This document shows positions 33,559 through 42,964 of a stretch of DNA of 64,000 nt, piece after piece. The stretch comes from Actinomycetes bacterium (GTDB lineage: Bacteria; Actinomycetota; Acidimicrobiia; Acidimicrobiales; RAAP-2): assembly GCA_021848365.1 (NCBI GenBank), contig JAJZUS010000001.1:434001-498000 (forward strand), in the 5' to 3' direction. Position 1 is the stretch's first letter; each line of letters begins with the position of its first letter. The notes under the pieces were generated by a model. That model was not told the DNA's origin and searched no databases. It saw only the letters and a program-made list of their open reading frames with translations. The position numbers were made by a program, and so were the translations under genes.

Positions 33559-34413
33559 ATGACCGCCACCCTGCTCGACGGCGAGCGCGTCGCCGCCCGG
33601 ATGAAGATGGAGCTGGCCGACCGGGTCGGTCGGCTGAGGGCCCAGGGACGCGGGGTCGGCCTCGGGACGATCCTCGTCGGTGACGACCATTCGAGCGCCC
33701 GCTACGTGGAGATGAAGCACGCCGACTGCGCCGAGGTCGGGGTCACCTCGATCCACCGTCACCTGCCGTCCTCGGCCACCCAGGCCGACGTCGAGGCGGT
33801 GATCGACGAGATGAACGCCGACCCCGAGGTCCAGTCGATCCTCGTCCAGCTGCCCCTGCCGGGCGGGCTCGACGAGGAGCGCGCCCTCCTGCTCGTCGAC
33901 CCGGCGAAGGACGTCGACGGACTGCACCCGACCAACCTCGGCCGACTGGTGATGGGCGTCCCGGGGCCTCTGCCCTGCACCCCGGCCGGCATCGTCGAGC
34001 TGCTCGCCGCCTACGACGTGCCGGTCGAGGGCCGGCACGTCGTCATCGTGGGCCGCGGGCTCACCATCGGTCGACCCCTCGCCCTGCTCCTCAGCTCCAA
34101 GCGACCCGGCTGCAACGCGGCCGTCACCATCGCCCACACCGGGGTCGCGGACCTCGGCGCCCTCACCCGGCTCGGTGACGTCGTGGTGGCCGCCGCGGGT
34201 TCCGCCGGCCTCATCCGGGCCGACATGATCCGTCCGGGGGCGGCCGTCGTCGGGGCCGGCACGAGCTTCGAGGGGCGCCGCCTCCTCTCCGACCTCGCCG
34301 ACGACGTCGCCGAGGTCGCGGGGTGGGTGACGCCCCGCCTCGGTGGCGTCGGCCCGATGACCCGTGCGATGCTGGTGAGGAACGCGGTCCTCGCCGCGGA
34401 GAGGACGCGATGA
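33559..34413 (+). CDS. folD: Bifunctional methylene-THF dehydrogenase/cyclohydrolase FolD
   Basis: FolD interconverts 5,10-methylene- and 10-formyl-THF, giving the donor used by PurN and PurH. The 284 residues contain SARYVEMKHADCAEVGV, with the YxxxK catalytic pair, VQSILVQLPLPGGLDEERAL, PAKDVDGLHPTNLG, PCTPAGIVELL and the NADP loop VIVGRGLTIGRPLALLL. It starts 7 nt after purH with a GGAGAGCC ribosome-binding site and overlaps the cupin gene by 4 nt. Confidence 0.96.
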   Translation: MTATLLDGERVAARMKMELADRVGRLRAQGRGVGLGTILVGDDHSSARYVEMKHADCAEVGVTSIHRHLPSSATQADVEAVIDEMNADPEVQSILVQLPLPGGLDEERALLLVDPAKDVDGLHPTNLGRLVMGVPGPLPCTPAGIVELLAAYDVPVEGRHVVIVGRGLTIGRPLALLLSSKRPGCNAAVTIAHTGVADLGALTRLGDVVVAAAGSAGLIRADMIRPGAAVVGAGTSFEGRRLLSDLADDVAEVAGWVTPRLGGVGPMTRAMLVRNAVLAAERTR

Positions 34414-34772
34414 GAGACGACCGCGGACGCGAGTTCGACGAGCGACCCTGGGGCACCTACGTGGTGCTCGACGACGAGGCCCCCGACCACAAGGTGAAGC
34501 GCATCGTCGTGGCCCCCGGCGGGCGACTCAGCTACCAGCGCCACCAGCACCGCGCCGAGCACTGGTTCGTCGTCGCCGGGCGGGCGATCGTGACCCTCGA
34601 CGGCGTCGAGCGTGAGGTCGGGCCCGGCGAGAGCGTCGACGTCGCCCGCACCCAGGCGCACCGCTGCGAGAACCGGGGGGACGAGCCCGTCGTGTTCATC
34701 GAGGTCCAGACCGGGACGTACTTCGGCGAGGACGACATCGAGCGGCTGTCGGACGACTACGGGCGCGCCTAG
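34410..34772 (+). CDS. Stand-alone cupin of the type II phosphomannose isomerase C-terminal family
   Basis: The 120-residue protein aligns by eye with the C-terminal cupin of bifunctional mannose-1-phosphate guanylyltransferase/phosphomannose isomerase: ERPWGTYVVLDD, KVKRIVVAPGGRLSYQRHQHRAEHWFVVAGRAIV, and AHRCENRGDEPVVFIEVQTGTYFGEDDIERLSDDYGR. His residues in QRHQHRAEHW and AHR are the cupin metal ligands. The nucleotidyltransferase domain is absent. It may isomerise mannose-6-phosphate or a related sugar. ATG 34410 overlaps the folD stop; the track start is inside folD. Confidence 0.85.
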   Translation: MRDDRGREFDERPWGTYVVLDDEAPDHKVKRIVVAPGGRLSYQRHQHRAEHWFVVAGRAIVTLDGVEREVGPGESVDVARTQAHRCENRGDEPVVFIEVQTGTYFGEDDIERLSDDYGRA

Positions 34773-34776
34773 GGCC

Positions 34777-35625
34777 GTGCGCGTCGACGCCCTGCTGCGG
34801 GCGGGGGTCACCCGCTCGTTCGAGTTCTTCCCGCCGAAGACCGACGAGGAGTCGGCGACCCTCGAGACGGCCCTCGAGGACCTGGTGCCCCTGGCGCCCT
34901 CCTTCGTCTCGGTCACCTACCGCGGGGGCGAGGCCTCGCGCCAGCGCACCTTCGACCTGGTGACGCGGGTCCAGCGCGAGGGACGCCTGACGGCCGTCGC
35001 CCACGTCGTCCTCGCGGGGCACCGTCGTCGCGAGCTCGCCGAGGTCCTCGAGCGCTACCGCGACGCCGGGATCGAGAACATCATGGCCCTGGGCGGCGAC
35101 CACGTCCCCGGCGAGGGGCCGACCGAGCTCACCTACGCCCTCGAGCTCGTCGACCTGGCGCGGACCGTGGGTCCCTTCAGCATCGGGGTCGCCGCCCACC
35201 CCGCCGGACACCCCCGCTCCCCGGACCGGGCGAGCGACCGGCTCCACCTGGCGGAGAAGCTCGCGCGGGCCGACTTCACGATCACCCAGTTCTTCTTCCG
35301 CCCCGACGAGTGGAGCGGCCTCGTCGCCGACCTCGCCGACCGCGGGGTCACGAAGCCCGTCCTACCGGGCATCATGCCGGTGACCTCCCTGCGCTCGATC
35401 CCACGGATGGCCGAGATGGGGGCCGCGGTCCCCTCAGAGCTCGTCACCCGCCTCCACGCGGCGAACGAGCGGGGCGGTCCGTCGGCGGTGCGGGCCGAGG
35501 GGATCGCGGCCGCCACCGAGCTCTGCGCCGCGCTGCTCGATCGTGGGGCGCCGGGCCTGCACTTCTACACCCTGAACCGCTCGAGTGCGACCCGCGAGAT
35601 CCACGCCGCCCTCTTCGGCCCCTAG
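34777..35625 (+). CDS. metF: Methylenetetrahydrofolate reductase
   Basis: MetF is a flavoprotein that reduces methylene-THF to methyl-THF for methionine synthesis. The 282 residues start with RAGVTRSFEFFPPKTDEES, the catalytic Glu region, then PSFVSVTYRGG, GIENIMALGGDHVPG, SIGVAAHPAGHPRS, ITQFFFRPDEW, LPGIMPVTSL and the C-terminal GLHFYTLNRS. The GTG at 34777 lies 4 nt after the cupin stop. It ends the one-carbon run started by purN, and a hairpin follows. Confidence 0.95.
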   Translation: MRVDALLRAGVTRSFEFFPPKTDEESATLETALEDLVPLAPSFVSVTYRGGEASRQRTFDLVTRVQREGRLTAVAHVVLAGHRRRELAEVLERYRDAGIENIMALGGDHVPGEGPTELTYALELVDLARTVGPFSIGVAAHPAGHPRSPDRASDRLHLAEKLARADFTITQFFFRPDEWSGLVADLADRGVTKPVLPGIMPVTSLRSIPRMAEMGAAVPSELVTRLHAANERGGPSAVRAEGIAAATELCAALLDRGAPGLHFYTLNRSSATREIHAALFGP

Positions 35626-35654
35626 CGCGACGCGCGGGGACTTTGGGCCCGCGG

Positions 35655-35672
35655 ACGGCCCCGGAGGGCCGT
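35655..35672 (+). terminator. metF hairpin
   Basis: ACGGCCC, loop CGGA, GGGCCGT, 30 nt after the metF stop. The 7-bp stem is shorter than the other terminators here, so it may only partly terminate. Confidence 0.5.
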
Positions 35673-35686
35673 CGTAGGATGAGGCG

Positions 35687-35775
35687 ATGGTGAGGTCGAC
35701 CCGGGTGAGCGCCGACGGCGTCCGTCCGGGCTCCGTCGTCCCCGCGCCCCGCGCCGCATCCCCCAAGGAGGAACC

Positions 35776-35779
<4 letters not shown>
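35687..35779 (+). CDS. Putative 30-codon leader ORF overlapping the mdh start
   Basis: An ATG at 35687 preceded by GGATGAGG opens a 30-residue frame ([15 protein letters not shown]..., ending SPKEEP) whose TGA overlaps the mdh ATG as ATGA. The frame spans the whole mdh leader and contains the mdh ribosome-binding site AAGGAGG. It is too short for the ORF track and has no recognisable domain. It could be a real leader peptide that couples translation to mdh, or a chance frame in GC-rich DNA. Confidence 0.3.
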
Positions 35780-36765
<986 letters not shown>

Positions 36766-36780
36766 TCCGACGCGACGGGA

Positions 36781-36817
36781 CGCCCTCCCCGCGACGCACG
36801 TCGTCGCGGGGAGGGCG
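36781..36817 (+). terminator. mdh terminator hairpin
   Basis: CGCCCTCCCCGCGAC, 7-nt loop, GTCGCGGGGAGGGCG: a perfect 15-bp stem 15 nt after the mdh stop, followed by TTCGTCGTT. Confidence 0.85.
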
Positions 36818-36923
36818 TTCGTCGTTGACGTCCCTGATCGCATCGGGGAACCCGGTGGCCGTCGGAGGCCCCTCGACGACGGGGATACGCTGCGCTCATC
36901 ACCCCGAGAGAAGGGGGGCACCG

Positions 36924-38378
36924 ATGATGGTCAGCCTGTTCCTACTGGTGGTGATCGCCCTCGTCGTGACGGCGGCGGCGATCCGCGGATCGTGGCGGGG
37001 CGCCCGTCCGACGTCGTCCGGGGAGTCGCTCCTCGGCCCGGACGCCGTGACGTCGTCCCGACCGGGCCCCGCTCGGGACGGACGCGGACGGCGTCCCGAA
37101 GGCCTCGCGGCTGACCTCGAGCGCTGGCGCGCGGCCGGCCTCGTCACCGACGAGCAGGTCCACTCGATCCTCGCCTTCACGGCGCCCCCGCCCCGTTCCG
37201 CGACGCGACCGTCGCGATCGGGCGTCATCGCCGAGGCCGTCGGCTACGTGGGGGCGATCCTCGCCGTGGTGGGCCTCGGTCTCATCGTCGCGCGCTACTG
37301 GTCCGACCTGCACACGCCGGTCCGCCTCGCGGGGGGCGCCCTGGTCGCCCTCGGACTCGTCGTCGCCGGCGCCCTCGTGCCCGAGGACGCGCCGGCCCGG
37401 CGACGCCTGCGCTGGTCCCTCTGGCTCGCGGGCACCGCGGCGGTCGGGCTCGTCACGGTGGTCGCCGTGCGGGCGGCCCTCGCCGCGCCGCGACCCGAGA
37501 CTGTCGTCCTGGTGACGGCGCTCGCCGTCGGGCTCGCGAGCGGTCTGCTCTGGCGCGGTCGGACTCGCCCGGTCCAGGCGGCGACCACCCTCGGCGCCCT
37601 CGTCACCGCCCTCGGCGCGCTCTCGCGCCTGGTGGGCACCCCGACCGCCATGGCCGTCGGGGTGTGGCTGGGGGCGCTCGCCCTGCTCGCCCTCGGGATC
37701 GCGCGGCGCGTGCCGGCCCGACCGGTGGCCGAGGTGGTCGGGGCGATCTCCCTCTACGCGGGGGTCGTGATGTTCCTCAATGTGAGCCCCGGCGCGGGTG
37801 GACTCCTGAGCGTCGCGGGGGCCCTCGCCCTCCTCGGGGTCGTCGCCAGTCCCCGGGTCCACCTCGGGCGCGCGGAGCTCGCCCTCCTCACCGCGACCGG
37901 GGCCGTCGTCCTCGCCCAGTCCGCAGCGCCGACCCTCTTCTACTTCGACGAGCGGGCCGGCCTCGTCACCGGTGGGCTGGTGTGGCTCGTCGGGGCGAGC
38001 GCGATCCTCCTCGGCGCGACGATGCCGATGCGGGCTCCGCGCCTCGCCCAGTGGGCGGGAGCGGTCGCGACCCTCGGGGGCGCGGCGCTCGTCGCGGGCC
38101 AGTACCCGAGCCACGCGCCGATCATCGGGGCCCTCACCGCGGTGGGGCTGCTGGTCCTCGGCACCCGGCCGGGGGGCCTCGGGGAGTCGCTGATCGGCGC
38201 CCTCGGACTGCTCGTGAACGTGCCCTGGCTCATCGTGCGGTTCTTCCCGGGCGAGGTCCGCGCCCCGCTGGTGACGCTCATCACCGGGGCCCTCTTCGTG
38301 GCGCTCGCGCTCGTGCTCAACCACGAGCGGATCCGGGGCCGCGGGGGCTCAGCGCGGCACGGGCGGGTCAGGCACTAG
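36924..38378 (+). CDS. Polytopic membrane protein, DUF2157-like N-terminus
   Basis: The 484-residue protein has one N-terminal membrane segment (MMVSLFLLVVIALVVTAAAI), a soluble stretch, and then about twelve closely packed hydrophobic segments. The soluble stretch LAADLERWRAAGLVTDEQVHSILAF, followed at once by a membrane segment, resembles the DUF2157/DUF2339 type of uncharacterised membrane protein. No transporter motif is visible. Two ATGs (36924, 36927) follow AAGGGGGG; TACGCT at 36886-36891 is a plausible -10. It converges on the nucleoside phosphorylase gene with an 11-nt overlap. Function is unknown. Confidence 0.75.
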   Translation: MMVSLFLLVVIALVVTAAAIRGSWRGARPTSSGESLLGPDAVTSSRPGPARDGRGRRPEGLAADLERWRAAGLVTDEQVHSILAFTAPPPRSATRPSRSGVIAEAVGYVGAILAVVGLGLIVARYWSDLHTPVRLAGGALVALGLVVAGALVPEDAPARRRLRWSLWLAGTAAVGLVTVVAVRAALAAPRPETVVLVTALAVGLASGLLWRGRTRPVQAATTLGALVTALGALSRLVGTPTAMAVGVWLGALALLALGIARRVPARPVAEVVGAISLYAGVVMFLNVSPGAGGLLSVAGALALLGVVASPRVHLGRAELALLTATGAVVLAQSAAPTLFYFDERAGLVTGGLVWLVGASAILLGATMPMRAPRLAQWAGAVATLGGAALVAGQYPSHAPIIGALTAVGLLVLGTRPGGLGESLIGALGLLVNVPWLIVRFFPGEVRAPLVTLITGALFVALALVLNHERIRGRGGSARHGRVRH

Positions 38379-39138
38379 CGAGGACGCCGGCGGCGCGAAT
38401 GGCGAGGCCGAGGAGGCCCTCGCGCACGTCGCCGGCGTGCATCCAGCCCCGGTGGTCCCACTCCGTCCCGGCCAGCGAGTCGCCGGCGTAGAGGAGCTGG
38501 GCGAAGGGCGTCCCGCGGTAGCGGGCGACGGCGATCATCGCCGAGGACTCCATGTCGACCATCGAGCAGCCCTCGGCGACGCGTCGGTTCACGCGGCTGC
38601 GGGTCTCGCGGAAGATCGCGTCGGTCGTCCAGGTCCGCCCGACGCGGTGGGGGAGAGCGCTCTCGTCGAGGATCGAGCGCAGGACCGCGACGCCCCGCGG
38701 GTCGGCCTCGATGACGCGCCCGGGCGGGGCGTAGTGGAAGCTGGTGCCCTCATCGCGCAGGGCCGAGTCGACGACCATGACGGCTCCGAGGCCGAGGTCG
38801 TCGGTGAGGGCCCCGGCCCCGCCGGCCGCGACGAAGGCCCGGGCCCCGAGGGCGACCAGCTCGTCCATCACGATCGCGGCGAAGGGGGCCCCCATCCCGG
38901 GGTGGACGACGGTGACGGGTCCCGACGGGGTCAGCGCCTCGTAGACGGGGTTCGCCCCGACCTCGCTGCGCAGGGTGTAGAGGGGAGTGATCTCACCGCG
39001 TGCCGCGAGCGCGGCGAGGAGGTCGTTGAAGAAGCACAGGGCGACCGCGGGGTGGACCCGGGGGCGGCGGTGGAGCAGGGAGGCCTCGAGGACGCCCGGC
39101 TCGGCGAGGTCGTCCTCGGTGAGGGGCAGGTCGCTCAC
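38368..39138 (-). CDS. Nucleoside phosphorylase (PNP/UDP-1 family)
   Basis: The 256-residue protein belongs to the hexameric nucleoside phosphorylase fold. TVVHPGMGAPFAAIVMDELVALGARAFVAAGGAGAL contains the phosphate-binding and G-rich segments, and SMVDMESSAMIAVARYRG holds the ribose-contacting Met-Glu pair. Uridine phosphorylase is the closest functional type I can suggest; the base specificity cannot be fixed by eye. It is the last gene of the sdh operon, overlapping the SCP2 gene by 4 nt, an unusual location for nucleoside salvage. Confidence 0.82.
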   Translation of the reverse strand: MSDLPLTEDDLAEPGVLEASLLHRRPRVHPAVALCFFNDLLAALAARGEITPLYTLRSEVGANPVYEALTPSGPVTVVHPGMGAPFAAIVMDELVALGARAFVAAGGAGALTDDLGLGAVMVVDSALRDEGTSFHYAPPGRVIEADPRGVAVLRSILDESALPHRVGRTWTTDAIFRETRSRVNRRVAEGCSMVDMESSAMIAVARYRGTPFAQLLYAGDSLAGTEWDHRGWMHAGDVREGLLGLAIRAAGVLASA

Positions 39139-39464
39139 GCCGGCCGGTGCCCCGCCAGCCAGTCGGCGAGGGCCACCACCACGCTCACGTCGCCGCTCAC
39201 GCGGACCCGACCCTCGCGCAGCACGGCCATGACCGTGGAGCCGCTCGCTAGCTCGTCCGCGCCGGCGGCGTCGAGGCGCACCGTGGCGTCGGGCCGCTCG
39301 ACCGCGGGCTCGACGCGCGACCCCGCGGGCGAGAGCACGAGGGTCGCGGCGGCGGGCGTCGAGCCCTCCACCTGGAGGGTGATGCGGACCTCGCGGCCGT
39401 CGGGGGTCGGCGCCGGACCGGCGCCCGCGAGCGTCGCCGCCAGGCGGTCGGCCCAGGTCGCCAC
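39135..39464 (-). CDS. SCP2-type sterol/lipid-carrier domain protein
   Basis: The protein has 109 residues. The second half, PDATVRLDAAGADELASGSTVMAVLREGRVRVSGD, has the SCP2 pattern of an alternating strand, the loop with a binding-site position, and a short helix ending in xGD. SCP2 domains bind lipophilic molecules or act as dimer modules. The GTG at 39464 overlaps the sdhB stop by one base, so the track frame running into sdhB is a shadow. The role beside succinate dehydrogenase is unknown. Confidence 0.7.
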   Translation of the reverse strand: MATWADRLAATLAGAGPAPTPDGREVRITLQVEGSTPAAATLVLSPAGSRVEPAVERPDATVRLDAAGADELASGSTVMAVLREGRVRVSGDVSVVVALADWLAGHRPA

Positions 39465-40243
39465 TACGGCTGGGGCTGGACGGAGGCCTCGGACGCCGTG
39501 CGCTTGGTGCGCCGACGGATCTTGCGGCCGAGCCACGCCACGGGGTCGTAGTGGGCGTCGACGACGCGCTCCTTCATCGGGATGATCGCGTTGTCCGTGA
39601 TCTTGATGTGCTCGGGGCAGACCTCGGTGCAGCACTTGGTGATGTTGCAGTAGCCGAGGCCCATCTCCTCGCGCACGTAGTCGCGACGGTCGTTGGTGTC
39701 GAGGGGGTGCATCTCCAGCTCGGCGTAGCGGATGAAGAACCGCGGGCCGGCGTAGTGCTGCTTGTTCTCCTCGTGGTCGCGGATCACGTGGCAGACGTCC
39801 TGGCACATGAAGCACTCGATGCACTTGCGGAACTCCTGGCCGCGCTCGACGTCCTCCTGGTACATCCGGTACCCGTCCTCGGGCATCGGGGGCGGCAGGA
39901 GGGCGGGGACCCGCTCGGCCATCGCGAAGTTGAACGAGACGTCGGTCACCAGGTCGCGGATGATCGGGAAGGTCCGCATCGGGGTCACCGTCACCGGTCC
40001 CTCGGGCAGCTGGTCCATCCGGGTCATGCACATGAGCCGGGGCTTGCCGTTGATCTCGGCGGCGCACGAGCCGCACTTGCCGGCCTTGCAGTTCCACCGG
40101 CACGCGAGGTCCGGGGCCTCGGTCGCCTGGATGCGGTGGATGACGTCGAGGACGACCTCCCCCTCCTGACGCTCGAGGGCGAACTCCTGGAAGTCGCCGC
40201 CGTTCGCGTCACCGCGCCAGACGCGCATGGTCACCTGGGACAT
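39464..40243 (-). CDS. sdhB: Succinate dehydrogenase iron-sulfur subunit
   Basis: SdhB passes electrons from FAD to quinone. The 259 residues show the [2Fe-2S] motif CRWNCKAGKCGSC, then CIECFMCQDVC for [4Fe-4S] and CNITKCCTEVCPEHIKITDN for the third cluster. The ATG at 40243 overlaps the sdhA stop (ATGA). Length and cluster spacing resemble the Sdh1-type subunit of mycobacteria (Rv0247c). The C-terminal basic tail GRKIRRRTKRT is typical of this type. Confidence 0.95.
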   Translation of the reverse strand: MSQVTMRVWRGDANGGDFQEFALERQEGEVVLDVIHRIQATEAPDLACRWNCKAGKCGSCAAEINGKPRLMCMTRMDQLPEGPVTVTPMRTFPIIRDLVTDVSFNFAMAERVPALLPPPMPEDGYRMYQEDVERGQEFRKCIECFMCQDVCHVIRDHEENKQHYAGPRFFIRYAELEMHPLDTNDRRDYVREEMGLGYCNITKCCTEVCPEHIKITDNAIIPMKERVVDAHYDPVAWLGRKIRRRTKRTASEASVQPQP

Positions 40244-42054
40244 CAGTGGGCCTCCTCGAGCAGTGCCTTGAGTTCGTCGGGCATCACCAGTAGTGGTGAG
40301 CGTACGGTCGTGAACTCGCCGTCCCAGCGGCCGTCGGCCACCGAGTGGGCGAGGTTGAAGGTCCCGAACTCGGGGTCGGCCTTCGGGAAGTCCTCGCGGG
40401 TGTGACCGCCGCGCGACTCCCGGCGCTCGAGCGCGCCGCGGGCGGTGCACTTGGAGACCGTGATCATGCTGGGCAGGTCGGTCGCGAGGTTCCAGCCCGG
40501 GTTGTAGGCCCGCCCGCCGGCGACGGCGACGTTCCGCACCCGCTCCGAGAGGGTCTCGAGGGCGACGATGGCCTCCTCGATCTCCGGTCCGTTGCGGATG
40601 ATGCCGACGTTCGCCTGCATCATCTCCTGCAGGTCGCGCTGGATGTCGTAGGGGTTCTCGCCGGACTCGCGCTCGAAGGGCGCGGTCGCCTGGACGATGG
40701 CCGCCTCGACCTCGCCACGGTCGAAGCCGCGCGGACCCGAGCCCCCCTCGAGGTACGCGGCGGCGCCGAGACCGGCGCGCTGGCCGAAGACGACGAGGTC
40801 GGAGAGGGAGTTGCCGCCCAGGCGGTTCGCCCCGTGCATGCCCCCGGCCACCTCGCCGGCGGCGAAGAGGCCCGGAACGCGGGTGGCGGCCGTGTCGGCG
40901 TCGACCTTCACGCCACCCATGATGTAGTGGCAGGTCGGGCCGATCTCCATGGACTCGCGGGTGATGTCGACACCCGCCAGCTCCATGAACTGGTGGTACA
41001 TCGAGGGTAGGCGGCGACGGATGAACTCGGCCGAGCGGCGCGAGCCGATGTCGAGGAAGACGCCGCCGTGGGGGCTGCCCCGGCCGTTCTTCACCTCGGC
41101 GTTGATGGCGCGGGCCACCTCGTCGCGCGGCAGCAGCTCGGGCGGGCGACGTCCGGCGCTGTGGTCCTCGTACCAGCGGTCGGCCTCCTCCTCGGACTCG
41201 GCCGTCTCGGCGCGGAACATGTCGGCCACGTAGTTGAACATGAAGCGCTCGCCGTTCGAGTTGCGCAGCACCCCACCGTCACCGCGCACACCTTCGGTGA
41301 CGAGCAGCCCGCGCACGCTGAGCGGCCAGACCATGCCGGTCGGGTGGAACTGGATGGCCTCCATGTCGATCAGCTCGGCGCCGGCCCACAGGGCCATCGC
41401 GTGGCCGTCGCCGGTGCTCTCCCACGAGTTGGAGGTGAACTTCCAGGACTTGCCGACGCCCCCGGTCGCGAGGATGATCGACTTCGCCCCGAAGGTGACG
41501 AACTGGCCGGTCGGGCGCCAGTAGGCGACGGCCCCGGCGATCGCGCCGTGCTCGTCGTGCACGAGGCGCAGCACCTTGCACTCCATGTAGACGTCGGTCC
41601 CCATGGAGACGACCTTCTGCTGGAGGGTGCGGATGAGCTCGAGGCCCGTGCGGTCGCCGACGTGGGCGAGACGCGCGTAGCGGTGCCCGCCGAAGTCGCG
41701 CTGGAGGATCTTGCCGTCCTTCGTGCGGTCGAAGAGCGCGCCCCACTGCTCGAGCTCCCGCACCCGGTCCGGAGCCTCCTTGGCGTGCAGCTCGGCCATG
41801 CGGTAGTTGTTGAGGAACTTGCCCCCGCGCATGGTGTCGCGGAAGTGGACCTGCCAGTTGTCCTCGGGGTAGACGTTGCCCATGGCGGCGGCCATGCCGC
41901 CCTCGGCCATCACGGTGTGGGCCTTGCCGAGGAGGGACTTGGTCACGATGCCCACCGAGAGGCCGCGCTGCTTGGCCTCGATGGCCGCGCGCAGCCCGGC
42001 GCCGCCGGCGCCGATGATCAGGACGTCGTAGTCGTGGTGTTCGTAGTCGGTCAC
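40243..42054 (-). CDS. sdhA: Succinate dehydrogenase flavoprotein subunit
   Basis: SdhA oxidises succinate to fumarate at a covalent FAD. The 603 residues have the dinucleotide fold VLIIGAGGAGLRAAIEAKQRG, the FAD-His segment KAHTVMAEGGMAAAMGN, IQFHPTGM, and MGGVKVDADTAATRVPGLFAAGEVAGGMHGANRLGGNSL. The active-site Arg region is RREDF-like SRGGHTREDFPK near the C-terminus. It is 10 nt downstream of the anchor gene and coupled to sdhB. The gene order anchor-flavoprotein-FeS matches mycobacterial sdh1. Confidence 0.96.
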   Translation of the reverse strand: MTDYEHHDYDVLIIGAGGAGLRAAIEAKQRGLSVGIVTKSLLGKAHTVMAEGGMAAAMGNVYPEDNWQVHFRDTMRGGKFLNNYRMAELHAKEAPDRVRELEQWGALFDRTKDGKILQRDFGGHRYARLAHVGDRTGLELIRTLQQKVVSMGTDVYMECKVLRLVHDEHGAIAGAVAYWRPTGQFVTFGAKSIILATGGVGKSWKFTSNSWESTGDGHAMALWAGAELIDMEAIQFHPTGMVWPLSVRGLLVTEGVRGDGGVLRNSNGERFMFNYVADMFRAETAESEEEADRWYEDHSAGRRPPELLPRDEVARAINAEVKNGRGSPHGGVFLDIGSRRSAEFIRRRLPSMYHQFMELAGVDITRESMEIGPTCHYIMGGVKVDADTAATRVPGLFAAGEVAGGMHGANRLGGNSLSDLVVFGQRAGLGAAAYLEGGSGPRGFDRGEVEAAIVQATAPFERESGENPYDIQRDLQEMMQANVGIIRNGPEIEEAIVALETLSERVRNVAVAGGRAYNPGWNLATDLPSMITVSKCTARGALERRESRGGHTREDFPKADPEFGTFNLAHSVADGRWDGEFTTVRSPLLVMPDELKALLEEAH

Positions 42055-42064
42055 GGGAGGTCCT

Positions 42065-42880
42065 TTAGAAGAGGCGGTAGTCGGTGATGGCGCCCGAGGC
42101 GACCAGCCGGACGTAGATGTCGGTGAAGGCCACGAAGATGAGCGAGGTCCAGGCGAAGTTCATGTGCTTGACGTTGAAGGGCGTCAGGAACTTCCAGATC
42201 TTGTAGCGCAGGGGCGACTGGTGGAAGCTCTTGACCGACCCGCCGCAGATGTGGCGTCCGGCGTGGCAGCCCAGCGAGTAGCCCCACAGCAGCGCGGCGT
42301 TTACCGTGAGCACGATCGTCCCCACCGTCACACCCCAGCCGATCCCCGGCTGGTGGAAGGCGCGGATGGCGTCGTAGGTGAGGATCACGTTGAGCACGAG
42401 CCCGAAGTACCAGAAGTAGCGGTGGGCGTTCTGGAAGAAGAGGGGGAAGCGCGACTCGCCCGAGTAGGAGCCGTGGGCGTCGGCGACCGAGCAGGCCGGC
42501 GGCGACCACCAGAAGGCCCGGTAGTACGAGCGGCGGTAGTAGTAGCAGGTGAGGCGGAACCCGAGGGGGAAGATCAGGATGATCAGGGCCGGCGACAGCG
42601 TCCAGGCGCTGATCGCGAAGCCGTGCCCGGCGCCGGGAACGCAGTCACCGGCGAGGCAGGGGGAGTAGAAGGGGCTGATCAGGTCGCGGTGGGCGGCGGC
42701 CCCCACGTAGTAGTTGGCGTTCTGGAAGGCGGCCCACGTCGAGTAGACGACGAAGGCCGTCAGGATCGACGCGGTGACCACCGGCTGCAGCCACCAGCGG
42801 TCCGTGCGCAGGGTCGCCACGTCGGGCCCACCACGCTTTCCTCCAAGGACAACTCTGGTCGCGCTCTCTATGGTCGCCAC
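42065..42880 (-). CDS. sdhC: Succinate dehydrogenase membrane anchor, Sdh1 type
   Basis: The 271-residue protein has five or more hydrophobic segments and many His and Tyr residues near their ends (FQNAHRYFWYFGLVLN, SLGCHAGRHICGG, FHQSP) that could bind heme or quinone. FRLTCYYYRRSYYRAFWWSPPAC and FPLFFQNAHRYFW are typical of the fused single anchor encoded in mycobacterial sdh1 (Rv0249c), so no separate sdhD is expected. The GTG start follows GAGGTGAGGC. It heads the five-gene sdh operon. Confidence 0.88.
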   Translation of the reverse strand: MATIESATRVVLGGKRGGPDVATLRTDRWWLQPVVTASILTAFVVYSTWAAFQNANYYVGAAAHRDLISPFYSPCLAGDCVPGAGHGFAISAWTLSPALIILIFPLGFRLTCYYYRRSYYRAFWWSPPACSVADAHGSYSGESRFPLFFQNAHRYFWYFGLVLNVILTYDAIRAFHQPGIGWGVTVGTIVLTVNAALLWGYSLGCHAGRHICGGSVKSFHQSPLRYKIWKFLTPFNVKHMNFAWTSLIFVAFTDIYVRLVASGAITDYRLF

Positions 42881-42907
42881 GCCTCACCTCGTTCGATCGT
42901 CCCGACG

Positions 42908-42931
42908 CGCGGGAGCCCCCCAACTCCCGCG
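42908..42931. promoter_or_regulatory. Hairpin in the sdh leader / LysR gene end
   Basis: CGCGGGAG-N8-CTCCCGCG, a perfect 8-bp stem. On the minus strand it lies just after the predicted sdh start site, so it would sit at the 5' end of the sdh mRNA; it may equally serve as a terminator for the upstream LysR gene. No U-tract is seen on either strand. Confidence 0.45.
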
Positions 42932-42939
42932 ACAGGCCC

Positions 42940-42945
42940 ATATTA
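42940..42945 (-). promoter_or_regulatory. -10 box of the sdh operon
   Basis: TAATAT on the minus strand, the closest match to a sigma-70 -10 consensus in this gap, about 60 nt upstream of the sdhC GTG. Confidence 0.5.
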
Positions 42946-42964
42946 GGCACCGCCCGAGTAGGGC

